Notes under the pieces: generated by a model
The model's database searches: none
Told to the model about the DNA's origin: nothing
What the model saw: only the letters and a program-made list of their open reading frames with translations
From: Pseudophaeomoniella oleicola
Lineage: Eukaryota; Ascomycota; Eurotiomycetes; Phaeomoniellales; Phaeomoniellaceae
Direction of reading: 5' to 3'
DNA: 64,000 nt
NCBI GenBank assembly: GCA_003868215.1
Contig: QWDQ01000016.1
Location: 406,858 to 470,857, forward strand
Translations under genes and position numbers: made by a program
Part shown: positions 22,711 through 34,331 of the stretch, one piece after another
Layout of the letters: each line of letters starts with the position of its first letter
How positions within the stretch are numbered: position 1 is the first letter of the stretch

Positions 22711-24268
22711 CTTTGCGCGAGGAACAATAGCAGGTTCTACTCCAGCAGGACGTCCAATTGAAACAGTGGTGAATAGAACAGATGGGTTGAGAGGAGAGGC
22801 TTAAAGTGAAGAAAATTAGATGTTTGGGGAAGCGGAAGCGGAAGCAAAAGCAAAAGATGATGAGATGGATCAGTTGGAGAATTGTGAAAGAATCGAGATA
22901 TTAGTTACTACTACGTATGGTAGATAGCTCCGGCCGAAAAGCTTACTACGTAGTTCGGACTATTCTGACCTTAACTGGTTGGGGGAGGGGACGAGGGGAG
23001 TTTAAGCAGGGAGTCGACTATCGAGTGGGAGCACCAAATTAACAGAGTATGACGAAGTGGACCATCATCACAGATAATTGGGGAGTCCGCGGCATTTACT
23101 AGTATTACTGTGAGCTAAGCTCCAAGAAAGACGAAGATGTAACGTAGTAACAGTAAAAATACTTCTTCACTGAGCAGATTCTCAACGGGTTAACGGCAAC
23201 CTTGGCTGGTTTTACTGTAATTACAATATGTAGCGTGTAGGTGTACGTAGTAGCATAAATTCTGGTATCATCAACATCCAACGCATCTCTTTAAAAGGAC
23301 TGTATAGCTATCACAGACAGGGTTCTAGATACAGTGATGCTCTATTCGTACATGTAAAATGCACCTTCTATCCTCTTTAACGGGCCTTCAAGGAGTTCTT
23401 GTTCCCTTGCATGTCCGGATGGCATCGGTCACCGAAATATGTAGGAGATTTCGACGGTAAAAGCGGAACTAATTGATTGCTATGGGCCTCCCATGGCCTC
23501 ATGATCAACTCCCCCATAGCCAAGCCTCTACATAATAATTAGTAGCAGTAGCATTATCATCGGGATTACGGACTTTCCATTGGTACTACTGACTGTTAAC
23601 GTTACTGATCTCTTAGGGTGACTAAACGGTGGTACTACCACGTCTCCTCTTTCTCCTCTCCTCTTCTCTTCTCTTCTTCTCCCACTAATCACAACTTAGC
23701 CTTCTTGCCAACCTCGCCCGACTCAACATTTCTTCACCATCGCTATCACCACCGTCGCCTCCTTCATCACCATCCCATCAACCTCCCTTCTCATTTATCA
23801 TCTTCCATCTCCGTCAACTAGTCTACTTCTGAATAATTTCGCAAAAATCGTCGAAGTAATCTCCCTAGCTAGTTCTACCCTCCAAACCAAAAACAGTCTG
23901 CCATCCGTAGCAGAGCAGAATTTTCTAGACCTTTTGACTGTAGCGCAGAAAACGGAAACCTCGAGTCACGAGTCACGTCTGCCTGTAACCGTCACTCGCA
24001 ACCCAGAAGAACATATCGTTCTGCGCGCGTCAGTAGCTCTAGAAGTCCATCAGAGACAACAAACTAGTGCTGCAAATCTCACAGAGCATAGTTGCATAGC
24101 ACCGAGACCTGGTTGCTCTCACTTCTGTACTCACCCCAGTGTAGCAGTGCTAATTTTGCTCTCTGTGCTTCATTCTGCTGTCGATCGCAAATCTTTTCTG
24201 GTCTGTATCATCTGCGCAACACTTCACTTCCCTCACTACGCGCGTAATTCGAGCGGAGTTCAGCCACT
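22711..24268. other. Divergent upstream region between citrate synthase and the Seb1-like gene
   Basis: Shared upstream DNA of two divergent genes. TACTACGTAGT-type motifs lie at 22908-22917, 22944-22954 and 23244-23252. A long pyrimidine tract (about 23636-23690, TCTCC/TCTTC units) precedes the plus-strand gene and may mark its core promoter, as C/T tracts often do in fungi. No gene is supported. Confidence 0.5.
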
Positions 24269-26801
24269 ATGTCGTCGGCGGTGGCAGAGCTGGACGCGCA
24301 CTTGCAGTCTATGCTCAACCTCAAGCCTCCTGGTGTATCTGGCTCTAAGATCGCAAACATCACAAGTCTTTGTACGGCGAACGTTCAGGTAAGCAACTCC
24401 CATGGGCTCTACGGTCAATCTCTGCAACCTACTAACGCTTCACCCTCCTGCGCAGTCTGAGTCCGTCTTAATTCAAAAAATCTACACACACTTTAAGAAA
24501 GCACCAGGCACACACAAACTAGGAGTCCTCTATGTCGTAGACTCTGTCACTCGACAGTGGGTAGATCAAGCCAGAAAGGCCGGGCAGACCCTCGGCAGTG
24601 GCGCCTCGGATGGTACTTTCGCTGCCGGCGTGAATAGAGTAACCGAGCTGCTTCCTGTGCTGATGAACGATATTATATCAAACGCCCCAGAGGATCAAAA
24701 GGTACGCCAGCAGCCTCCAGGCGTGTAATGTTCTTTCAGACGCAATATTGTTTTTTTGTTATGCACTTTTACTTTGGTCGCGAGTAATCTGTACCGGGAT
24801 ATATCGACTCACTCATTTCTTCTTACATTATAGGCCAAGATTGAGAAGCTCCTCGACATCTGGGAGCGCGGAAACACTTTTCCATCAGCCCTGCTCTCAA
24901 CTTTCAAAGAGAAGCTCAAGACTCCTGCCAACAGTAAGTATACATGGCACCCAGATACTCTTTGTAGATCTACATACTCTGTGAAGAGGTTGTCTGACAA
25001 TGTGGCACCTATAGATCTATCGACCACACCTAAGCAATCACCTGCCCCAGGCTTCATGCCGCTAGGGATTAATTCTCAAGATTCTGCTGCAGGCAAACCA
25101 CAACCACCTCAGGACACATCCGCTATCCTTGCTGCACTAACAAATATGGCCAAGCAGAATTCTGCCGCACAACCTGCTCCTGGTGTGCCCGCTCAATCTA
25201 GCGTGACCAATATATTAGGAACCCAAAGTGCTTTGCCACAAATCCCGTCTTCGACTGTAGACTCTATGCCTCACGGCACTGGGCAGACTGTAAACCCTTT
25301 GGGAGCTCTACTAGCTGGACTGAGTAATACTGGCCAAAGCCAAGGTCAGGGCCCTCCGCCACCTCCGATGTCTGTACCACCAAACCCATTTGCTTCATTG
25401 CTGCCACAGTCGCAACCTCAAGCAGCGGCATCTGCACCTGCTGGTGGAGTAGATCCTGCTCAACAGCTTCAACTGCTGCAATTGCTCCAAGCTCAAAATA
25501 TCCCGCAGGAGCAATGGGGCACTGCGCTTCAACTCCTTAGTTTGACAAGTGCAAATTCTGCGAAGCCGAATGTTGGTGGTCTCCCAGGTTTCCCGCCTCC
25601 ACCGCCAGTGCAAAATGCTTGGGGTGGTCGGAACGAACCGTCACGTGACGACTATGTTAGATCGCCACCGTATCGTCGACGCTCTCGTTCTCCTGGATGG
25701 GATAGACGTCGAGAACAATCTCCTCCTCGCCGCAGAGATAGTCCGGTGTATGGGGAATATCGTGGAACTTCTCCAGGTCGTAATCGTGATGGCGGTGCCA
25801 GGCGTAACGAATACCGTCAGCGAAGCCCAGCAGGTAGACGAGGTCGCCGCAGTATCTCTCCATCAAGAGAGCCGTCTGCGTTACCGCCACCTGGCCCCAA
25901 GAATGTTATTATCGATCCTAGTCTTGGTCCAGGTATGATCAAAGTATTGAGTCGAACCCTGTTCGTCGGTGGAGTTACGACATCCGAAGCACATCTCCGA
26001 GCTTTGTTCAGCAATTTTGGTATCGTCCAAACATGTATTGTCAACCTCGACAAGAGACATGCGTTCGTAAAAATGATTACTCGAAGAGATGCGGAGAGTG
26101 CCCGTGATGGCATGGAGAATTACAAGAATGGAGATATGCAATTGAGGGTAGGTGACCCAAAAGTTATGCAAGAACTTGCCGCCAACAAACGCCTGCAGAC
26201 GAGATGGGGTGTAGGGTTTGGCCCTCGTGATTGCAGCGATTATCAAACCGGCATCAGCGTCATTCCGATTGATAGACTCACCGACGCTGATCGTAAGTGG
26301 ATGTTGTCCGCGGAATATGGCGGAACCGGAGGTAGACCGATCGAGCCAGGCATGGTCGTCGAAGAACCCGATATTGAGATCGGCGCCGGCGTTTCATCAA
26401 AAGGTATGTTGAGAACTCACCTGTCTTCCAGGAAATGACTTTGATTTCATTGTTCCCTTTCAATTGTTCTCGTTCAACATGTGCTGACCATCCCAACAGC
26501 AATCAGCCGTCGTATGGCAACCGATACTGGTGGCAGGCGTGGTCCTCAATCTTCCCGCACCGACTTTAACGGCCGCAGTGGCTATGATCGAGATGATAGC
26601 ACGGGTAGACAAGATCACAGTCGAAATGGACATAACAACAGAGATGGACAGACCCCAATGAATACTAATGGTAACATGGGTATTCCTCCCTCCGTGCCAG
26701 GCTTTGGCTTCAACTTCGCTGGTATGCCCAATATGCCTATGTTCGCACCGAACTTTCTGAACGCCGCTGGCACTCCTCAATATCCACCACCGGGACAGTA
26801 A
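24269..26801 (+). CDS. Nrd1/Seb1-type RNA polymerase II CTD-interacting, RNA-binding termination factor
   Basis: Couples the Pol II C-terminal domain to RNA 3' end formation in the nucleus. Exons 24269-24388, 24456-24701, 24834-24933, 25015-26403 and 26500-26801 encode 718 residues. Order: a CID domain (about 1-155; SESVLIQKIYTHFKKAPGTHKLGVLY, then KIEKLLDIWERGNTFPSALL), a long Gln/Pro/Ala-rich middle, a stretch of RS/RRR repeats (YRRRSRSPGWDRRRE, SPAGRRGRRSISPSRE), an RRM (SRTLFVGGVTTSEAHLRALF and RHAFVKMITRRDAE), the conserved post-RRM block (WGVGFGPRDCSDYQTGISVIP) and a Gly/Pro/Met-rich tail. This order matches S. pombe Seb1 and S. cerevisiae Nrd1. All phases join. The last intron (96 bases) and intron 2 (132 bases) are longer than average. 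Confidence 0.9.
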
Positions 26802-28271
26802 GATCGCAGAAATTTTCACGCTTTATCTATTTTAAACGGCGTCTACATAGGTTGACGGCAACTGCCCTATCGTTCTATGAACTCAAGGGCGGTATTGAGT
26901 GCTGACACTATTTTTGCAACCGAACGCAATCGTTCAGAGTTCTGGCATCACCTATGGATGTTCATGTACACAGTAGTGTGTTCACGACACCTGGGACGTT
27001 CTATCACACGTCTGGTCACTCCACGAAGCATATGTGCTATGGTGTTACGGAGTCTCTGGTTGCTACAAACGACGGCGCTTAACGATTCGGGAATCACGGT
27101 TGATTGGATCGGGGTGATTGGACAACAACAGTTGAGATGATCAACCTTGACCTCTTCTTTGTCTAGGACAAAGTCATCGGCTTTTTAGGACTGTTCTTGC
27201 ACAATTGCACAAGATGGTGACTGTAATTTGTCCCTTCTCGGGAATATGATGCGCAAGTGAGTCTTACAAGGCGAAGATCAGTGCTTGAGGGAATGTTCTG
27301 TACTTTTAGGTTGATTCGTTCTGCCGTGGGTTGGAGCGACGTAATTGGAGCTAGGATTCGAATGTGCAAGTTCCAGAGTATTCAAGCGACTGTCATTAAT
27401 TAGCTATGCCCGAATGCCATACTCTATCATCCTAGATGGCTACAGGCGAAATCATGACTGGCACTGTCGTTCACGCAGCAGATAGTGATATTATTGAGAA
27501 TTGCGGAATATATTATAATCTCCATCATCCCATGTTTCCAAAGTGACGAAGTGTAATGGCCGACGGGCTTGAGCAATGAAGACATATTTACCCAAGAAGT
27601 CACCACACTATAAGTTGCTATCTATATTTATCACACTGAAGTCTTGTTTGTATTCTTACTGTCCCCCTGGTATCGGACATGAATGTTGCAGATATAGGTA
27701 CATACCTTGTAGAATTAATCGATGTATTTCGCAGTGGGCATCCAATGACTTCTTTAGCAAATTGACCCCCAACATTAGGTGACCAGTGGCTACCTACTAT
27801 GTAGATACGACACATCATAAGATAGCCACCGTTGGCCTCTTCCAGCGATTTGTTCTCAATAGCAAGAGGCGCAAGCCAGGCAGTTCCAAGCTGAAGGGAC
27901 GAGATGAGTGGGAGGCTTCTAGAATTGTGGCGCATGAGGAGTATGGTCAATAGCAGAGGACCCTGCTCAGCCTCACAGTGGATGCGTCATTACGGTACAT
28001 CAGAGCTCCGGCTTATTACTGGGGAATACGTAGTAATAATTATGCGCGTCTGCTACGCCCAATATATAAACGGTATCAGGATAACCCCTCCGCTTGGCAT
28101 ATTCTGTTTGCTACGTACTATTATCAATTCCTTTTATCTCATCTCTCAACTGTTCGTCGCAGAAGACTTTGAGTTCCTTCACATCTGAATTCACCTACAT
28201 CTAATCTATTTCACTTGAACGGTCCGCAAGACCAACGAGACATCTGATTGTATCCTTCGCGCCTTGAAGCT
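26802..28271. other. Intergenic between the Seb1-like and WW-domain genes
   Basis: These 1,470 bases hold the 3' region of one gene and the promoter of the next. TACGTAGTA occurs at 28027-28035 and CTACGTACTA at 28111-28120. Short frames here have no family features. Confidence 0.5.
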
Positions 28272-29341
28272 ATGTCCGATTTCGCGCCACCTGCAGGGCC
28301 TCCTCCGCCCAAGGTGCCCGCAGGCTGGAAAGCTCAATTCAACTCGACTTACAATGAATGGTAAGTGCAATTCGCACTTTATCCAGCTTTGCGATATTCT
28401 AGATCCCTCCTATCGTGCGCTCAAATTTGCCTCCATGATCTCTATGCTAGACGGACTATTGGACTGACACCCATCTCAGGTTCTACGTGAACATCTACAC
28501 CAAAAAGTCGCAGTGGGAGAAGCCAACAGAGCCGGTATATTCTCCACCTGGAGATGACGCGCCTCCGGGACCACCTCCTGGGTACTCAGCCGGTCCAAAT
28601 GCGGCGCATGTCAGTGACACAAAAGCTCCTCTGAGCTCAAACAACCCTTACGGTTCTGGAAGCGATCGAGGAAGTTCGGCACATGATAGCGATGCCCAAT
28701 TGGCAGCTAGATTACAAGCCGAAGAGGACGCTCGTGCGCGGGGTAGCCACAGTCCATTACCTGGCGCAGCGTCGGATTACTATAGTCAGCCAGGTCAACA
28801 GCAACCATATGGAGCCCAGAGCCCTTACGGTGGTCAAAGTCCTTATCCAGCACAGAGTCCTCAACCACAAGGAAGCGATCGTGGTAGCGGAAGCAAGGGC
28901 TTTCTCGGAAAGCTTCTCGGAAAAGGCAAGCAGTCGAGCAGTTACGGTAACTACCCACCACAAGGCTATCCACAGCAAGGTTACCAGCAGCAAGGCCCGC
29001 CTCAAGGTTATGGTGGTTATCCTCCTCAGCAAGGGTACGGTGGCTATCCTCAACAAGGTTATTATCAACAACAGCCACCGAAGAAGTCCGGAATGGGCGC
29101 AGGAGGTGCAGCCGCTCTAGGTGTTGGTGGTGGTTTGCTTGGTGGCATGTTGTTGGCCGACGCTATGGATGGAGGAGATCATTCCTACGATCAGGGATAT
29201 GATCAAGGGTATGACAATGGTGCCGACAACGGTATGTGATCACTGTCACTCGAGCCAGATGGGCATTCTCTAACATGGACCACAGGTGGTGATTATGGCG
29301 GCGGCGACATGGGCGGTGACATGGGTGGCGGCGATTTCTAG
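28272..29341 (+). CDS. WW-domain protein with Gln/Gly/Tyr-rich prion-like tail
   Basis: Exons 28272-28360, 28480-29231 and 29286-29341 (introns 119 and 54 bases) encode 298 residues. After a Pro-rich start there is one WW domain at about residues 15-45 (VPAGWKAQFNSTYNEW|FYVN..SQWEKP). Both Trp and the closing Pro are present, and intron 1 splits the codon of a central Trp. WW domains bind Pro-rich ligands such as PPxY. The middle is Ser/Gln/Pro-rich with repeated PYG/SPYGGQSPYP units, followed by QQGY/PPQGYGGYP repeats of the low-complexity type that can phase-separate. A glycine zipper (GAGGAAALGVGGGLLGGMLL) and an Asp/Gly/Tyr-rich end (DQGYDQGYDNGAD) follow. Similar proteins are common in filamentous fungi and mostly unstudied; the role is unknown. 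Confidence 0.85.
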
Positions 29342-30300
29342 CGAATGGGTTGAGTTGATCAACTGAATGGGATTGGTAGCGCAGGTGCGCGTTGTAACAT
29401 GCTTCTTCTGGTTCCTACCATCGCCTTTCTTTTCTAAGAGCGTCCGGCTTCTGTGAGAAATATCTCATGATCAAAGCTCCCCAGGATGCATGAATCGTGC
29501 AGGAACGTTACGTCCAGGACACAGATCGAATTGCAAGACGGGTGACGGAGTGAAGATGACACTTGACTGAAATTGCAAACCTAGCTAGCTCTGAGATTCT
29601 CTGTCCTTTTGGACGATGCCTGGTATCTGTAGCTGCGTCTACTTGAATCAAGGGATAGATACTGTCGTGGACAGTTCCTAGGTAAACAATGGTCTCTGTT
29701 CCAGTTACCCTTGATAGTGATAGATCTCCACCTCGACCCCCCTAAAGAAGATGATTTGCCATTAGTTTCGTCTTTCTGGGCCCCTTGTTGAGCCGGGAAC
29801 CTTAATTATTCTTAGTTAAGAGCTAAGAGGCGAGAAGGGGAAATGCGCGCCTCCAGACGCCAACGGACTGACTGATTTATCGTTTCCTTGCCCGCGTTTT
29901 CTAAGGGCCCAAAAAAAGTATCCGTACCTTACTGTACCTTACCTCGAGCTTAGTAGTGAACACGGTCGCTGCATTCCCTTGATTCCCTTCTTCAGATTCA
30001 AACCTCACCCTTGATCTCAGCTTTATCTTCTCTTCTCGGCGTCAAAGTCAATTTCTTATTGCTTGCAGCTTCAATGAGTTGGCAGGGAATGACAACGATC
30101 GTGGACCTGTGATTGTCAAACACCGTGATCTCTGCGACTCGTCTGCCTCATCGTGTACGGCCGTATAGCTTGACACATCCCCTCGTTCAGTGTTCGGACG
30201 GCAGGGTCTACGATACAGAATTTTCAAGTCCATTAGGGGGCCTCTGCCCATTGATCATTGACGCTGTGGACTGCTATTTTCATCTGGCGCAACAACTACA
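29342..30300. other. Intergenic upstream of PMT2
   Basis: These 959 bases contain no supported gene. A CGTACCTTACTGTACCTTACC tract lies near 29925-29945. Confidence 0.5.
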
Positions 30301-32722
30301 ATGGCTGCAGCAAGCCGAGACTTAGCAACCGGCGTTGATTACGACACCGGTGATGCGAGAAGAAGAAATGTACAAGGCTATGACAAGACGAATGGAAACC
30401 AGGTCATCAAAGTTGAGGCGGAAGACAAAAAGAAGCTCCAGAAGGTATACTTCCCAAAGAGATCCCTCTAGGGGCGACCGGCTCCCTATGATTGCAACCC
30501 GTAGCTGACAGTTTGACTCTAGCCTGCGAAGGGCATCACAGCGTTCTTGGACGACTATGAATACCTGATAGCGCCGCTGATCTTCACAGCATTGTCATTC
30601 TTCACTCGAATGTGGAAGATTGGCAGGTCCGACATCGTCACTTGGGATGAAGCCCAGTACGTACCATTCAAAGATGGAACCACATTCAGAACTAGATACT
30701 AACTGCGAGCCCTCAATAGTTTCGGCAAGTTCGGCTCACATTATTTGAAACGAGAATTCTACTTTGATGTACATCCCCCGTTGGGCAAAATGCTCGTCGG
30801 CCTTTCCGGTTACCTTGCAGGATACAATGGATCCTTCGAGTTCAAGTCCGGCGATCACTATCCAGAAGATGTCGATTTCACATTCATGCGCGTCTTCAAT
30901 GCCTTCTTCGGCGCTGTCTGTACGCCTTTGGCCTACTATACCGCGAGGGACTTGAATCTCAAGCGCCCCGCCGTCTGGCTGATAACTTTGATGGTGCTTT
31001 GTGAAAACTCCTATGCTACGATTTCCCGCTTCATCCTTCTTGACTCGATGCTGCTCTGCTTTACATGCACAACCATGCTTTGCTGGGCTCGATTCCACAG
31101 ACTACAGTACAAGAGTTGGTCCGCAGAATGGTTTGCGTGGCTCTTCTTGACCGGTATCAGCATTGGATGTGTGTGCAGCGTCAAATGGGTCGGGCTTTTC
31201 TGTACCGCACTTGTTGGGCTTTATACTGCGGAAGATCTATGGAACAAGTTTGGTGATCTGAGGGTGTCGAAGGTCGAGCTTGGGGCACACGTTGGAGCGC
31301 GGATATTTGGCTTGATTGTCATTCCCATGCTGGTGTATATGTTCTCCTTCTGGGTCCACTTCCTAATCCTAGAGAACTCCGGTCCCGGTGATGCCCAGAT
31401 GTCTTCACTTTTCCAGGCCAACTTGAAAGGGACTGAAGTTGGCAAGGACTCACCCCTCGAACTTGCTTATGGCTCCAAGGTCACACTCAAAAACATGGGA
31501 TATGGCGGCGGTCTATTGCATTCCCACGTCCAGACCTACCCTGAGGGAAGTACGCAGCAGCAGATCACATGCTACCATCACAAAGATGCCAACAATGATT
31601 GGTTCTTCTATCCCAACCGCCTCGAACCTGAATTTGACCCCGAGGGTCCCCTCAAATATGTTTCAGACAAGGCAGTTATTCGACTGCTCCACGCTCAAAC
31701 CGGTCGCAACCTTCACTCCCACCAGGTTGCTGCACCAGTCACAAAGGGGGATTACGAAGTGTCTTGCTACGGCAACACTACCATTGGAGACGACAAGGAC
31801 CACTGGACTGTAGAAGTCGTCGACGATGCCGCTTCTTCTGATCGATCGAAGATCAGGACATTGACCACCGCATTTCGATTGAAACACACCAGCCTTGGGT
31901 GCTATCTTCGAGCCGGCAACGTCAACCTTCCTCAATGGGGTTTCAAACAGATTGAAACGACGTGTGTAAAGGAGAACAAACCTCGTGATGTCTACACTCA
32001 TTGGAACGTTGAGTCGCATATCAACGAGAGACGTGAGTAGTCCAATGTACAAATTGGGCTTCTGCTAACATGCAACAGTACCCCCGGGAGATGCAAAGTC
32101 GTATAAATCACCTTTCCTCCGAGACTTCATCCACCTGAATGTCGCCATGATGACTTCGAACAATGCGCTGGTCCCCGATCCAGACAAACAAGATGATCTT
32201 GCGTCCCAGTGGTGGCAATGGCCAATCTTGAACGTAGGCCTCCGTATGTGCTCGTGGGATGATAACACGATCAAGTACTTCTTGCTGGGTAATCCGATCG
32301 TGTACTGGGGTAGCACCGCCTCTTTGGGACTTTCTGGTCTTTTGGTGTTGTGGTATTTGATCCGTTGGCAACGTGGGTACAATGAGCTGAGCCAGCAAGA
32401 CATCGACCAAATCCACTACTCGGGGATCTACCCCGTGATTGGATGGTTCCTGCATTACTTGCCATTCGTGGCCATGGCCCGTGTTACCTACGTCCATCAC
32501 TACTATCCTGCACTCTATTATGCTATCCTCACGGCGGGATTCGTCGTGGATTGGATGACGCAAACGTGGAACAACCGAATCCGATGGGGATTCTACTTTG
32601 TTCTCTACACGGCTGTCATTAGCTTGTTTGTCGTTTTCAAGGACATCGTGTTTGGTATGGAAGGCTCGAACTTGCAATGGCGCTATCTCAAGTGGTTCGA
32701 CAGCTGGAGGATCACGGACTGA
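30301..32722 (+). CDS. PMT2: Dolichyl-phosphate-mannose-protein mannosyltransferase, PMT2 family
   Basis: Starts O-mannosylation by moving mannose from dolichyl phosphate to Ser/Thr of secretory proteins in the ER membrane. Exons 30301-30444, 30523-30656, 30720-32032 and 32079-32722 (introns 78, 63 and 46 bases) encode 744 residues. The catalytic Asp-Glu pair is D90-E91 in VTWDEAHFGKFGS, with the His codon split by intron 2. Then come FDVHPPLGKMLVGLSGYLAG, membrane spans, and the luminal MIR region (about 330-520; HSHVQTYPEGSTQQQITCY, then FRLKHTSLGCYLRAG). The C-terminal half has further spans, for example YHQSGI-like IHYSGIYPVIGWFLHYLPF. PMT2-type phrases (TSNNALVPDPDKQDDLAS) place it in that subfamily rather than PMT1 or PMT4. 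An antisense frame of 216 codons is a shadow. Confidence 0.92.
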
Positions 32723-34331
32723 GGGAGACGTGGAGGCGCTTTGATGGTAAGCTGTCAAAGATCAAAACAAAAGAAACAAATAGGATGACTCTTCATGCCA
32801 TCATGAACCATGGGTTAACAGGTGGCGGTTTGTTAATGTCAGTCGCCTTGAATGTGGCAGAAAAAGCAATCATGGGAACATCAGGGCTATTGGGCATGTC
32901 ACACGGATATGGGACGTGAATGATTCTCTCTTGGAGGATGCAGCGACTGTACTTGGTATCCGGGGGGAAAACTGTAACCTTTTAAACACCTAATCGCAGC
33001 TTGACAAAATTTCGATGTATGTATTTTGACTCGTTCTAAATGAGTAATTCTCGATCTCATGTCCTGTTCACTGCTCGTTATGTAATTAGATATCGGGCAT
33101 CGAAACGCTTCTCAAATGCTGATAGACGTGCAGGGACCATATCGATGTTACCTCTTAATTACCGTATCTGGTCAACTGTCTCGTTATAAGTAAAGGAGGA
33201 GACTCGCACCTACCTAAATAAATCTTTAGCTAAGACTCAGTCAATCAATCCCCTTATTAATAATGAAGACACCGTATCCTAGGTACCTTAGCTACCTAAT
33301 ACCTATTACCATATTCAGGGGGAATGAAGGGATCGCCTATCATTGCACGTCGCTGTCCTCTTCTCCCGTCTCCATTCCCTTTCTCTGTAGTCGGGTACCT
33401 ATACAACCCATTCTACATATCACCCTTTCATTGTTCATTCTTTGCTTCCCTCCTTGCTCTGAAGTCAATCGATGATTGTGATTCTACCAATAGAGATTCC
33501 TCGTGATCTGGTCATTATATCTTCTGAGTGTTTGTTTCTGTCAACCAAACTGTCGGTTCTATAGTCAAATAGACTCGATCCTCACTCCTGAAATCAACTG
33601 AACAGCAAAATCAAAGGGAAATCTATCAACAACTTCCCCCAGTTACGTACCATTTTCTCCCCCAGCATATCGATCGTGATCCCCCTGTCTACAATCTACA
33701 CCTAATCTCCCCCACGGTCTGGTCTGGTTTGGTCTGGTCTGGTCTGCTTTGGTTTGGGTGTAAGTTACCCGACGTGCAGTTACCGATCCTCCGACCATTT
33801 CCCACTCCAACAACGAAACCATCACCAAAACAAGTAAATCGGCTCTACTGGTTAAGCTTACTCCGAACGAGAAGAAAAGAGAAAACCCGCCAACTTGTCA
33901 TCTTCTGCTACCGAGCTGCATGCCTCCTGTGCTACAGTAATATCCATACGTCCACCGCCAATTGCAATCTGCGCCTTTCTATCCGTTCTCTGAATTGCAA
34001 TCTTGAGATTTATTTCCCCGCTGCCAGTTCTCTCCAAGCCGTTCTGCTCTTGTTCTGCCTCGGGGGCTATTAACATTCGCTTGACTCTGCTCTTAGCCTG
34101 CAGCTAGCCATTGTCCGTCCCTGCAATTGGATACCTACTAGTAAGTAGGTACAGCACGATAATTCCCACGTCCAGTTCGAACTGTCAACTCCGCTCGCTC
34201 GGCATTCGAATAACGACGCACTCTCAGTCTCTTGACGTCTTCCACACGCCGGCGCCTGTCTTCCGCTCTCAAGATCCAATCGCCTCATCCGTAATTCGAT
34301 ACATTCAGCTGTCAAGGGCTGCAACCTGTAG
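32723..34331. other. Intergenic region and possible long 5' leader of the sugar transporter
   Basis: These 1,609 bases hold no separate gene. A degenerate GGTCT repeat lies at 33716-33758, and TACCTA-type tracts at 33208-33240, 33279-33300 and 34130-34152. The last ATG before the next gene's frame is at 33920; there is no other ATG until 34812. Confidence 0.5.
33716..33758. repeat. GGTCT tandem repeat
   Basis: About eight imperfect copies of GGTCT/GGTTT stand head to tail in the upstream region of the sugar transporter gene. Confidence 0.75.

Noticed and set aside
26877-27140. 87-codon frame downstream of the Seb1-like gene
   Set aside because: No family features and no sign of splicing into the neighbour; it lies in the 3' region.
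32108-32758. 216-codon minus-strand frame opposite PMT2
   Set aside because: Shadow of the last PMT2 exon.
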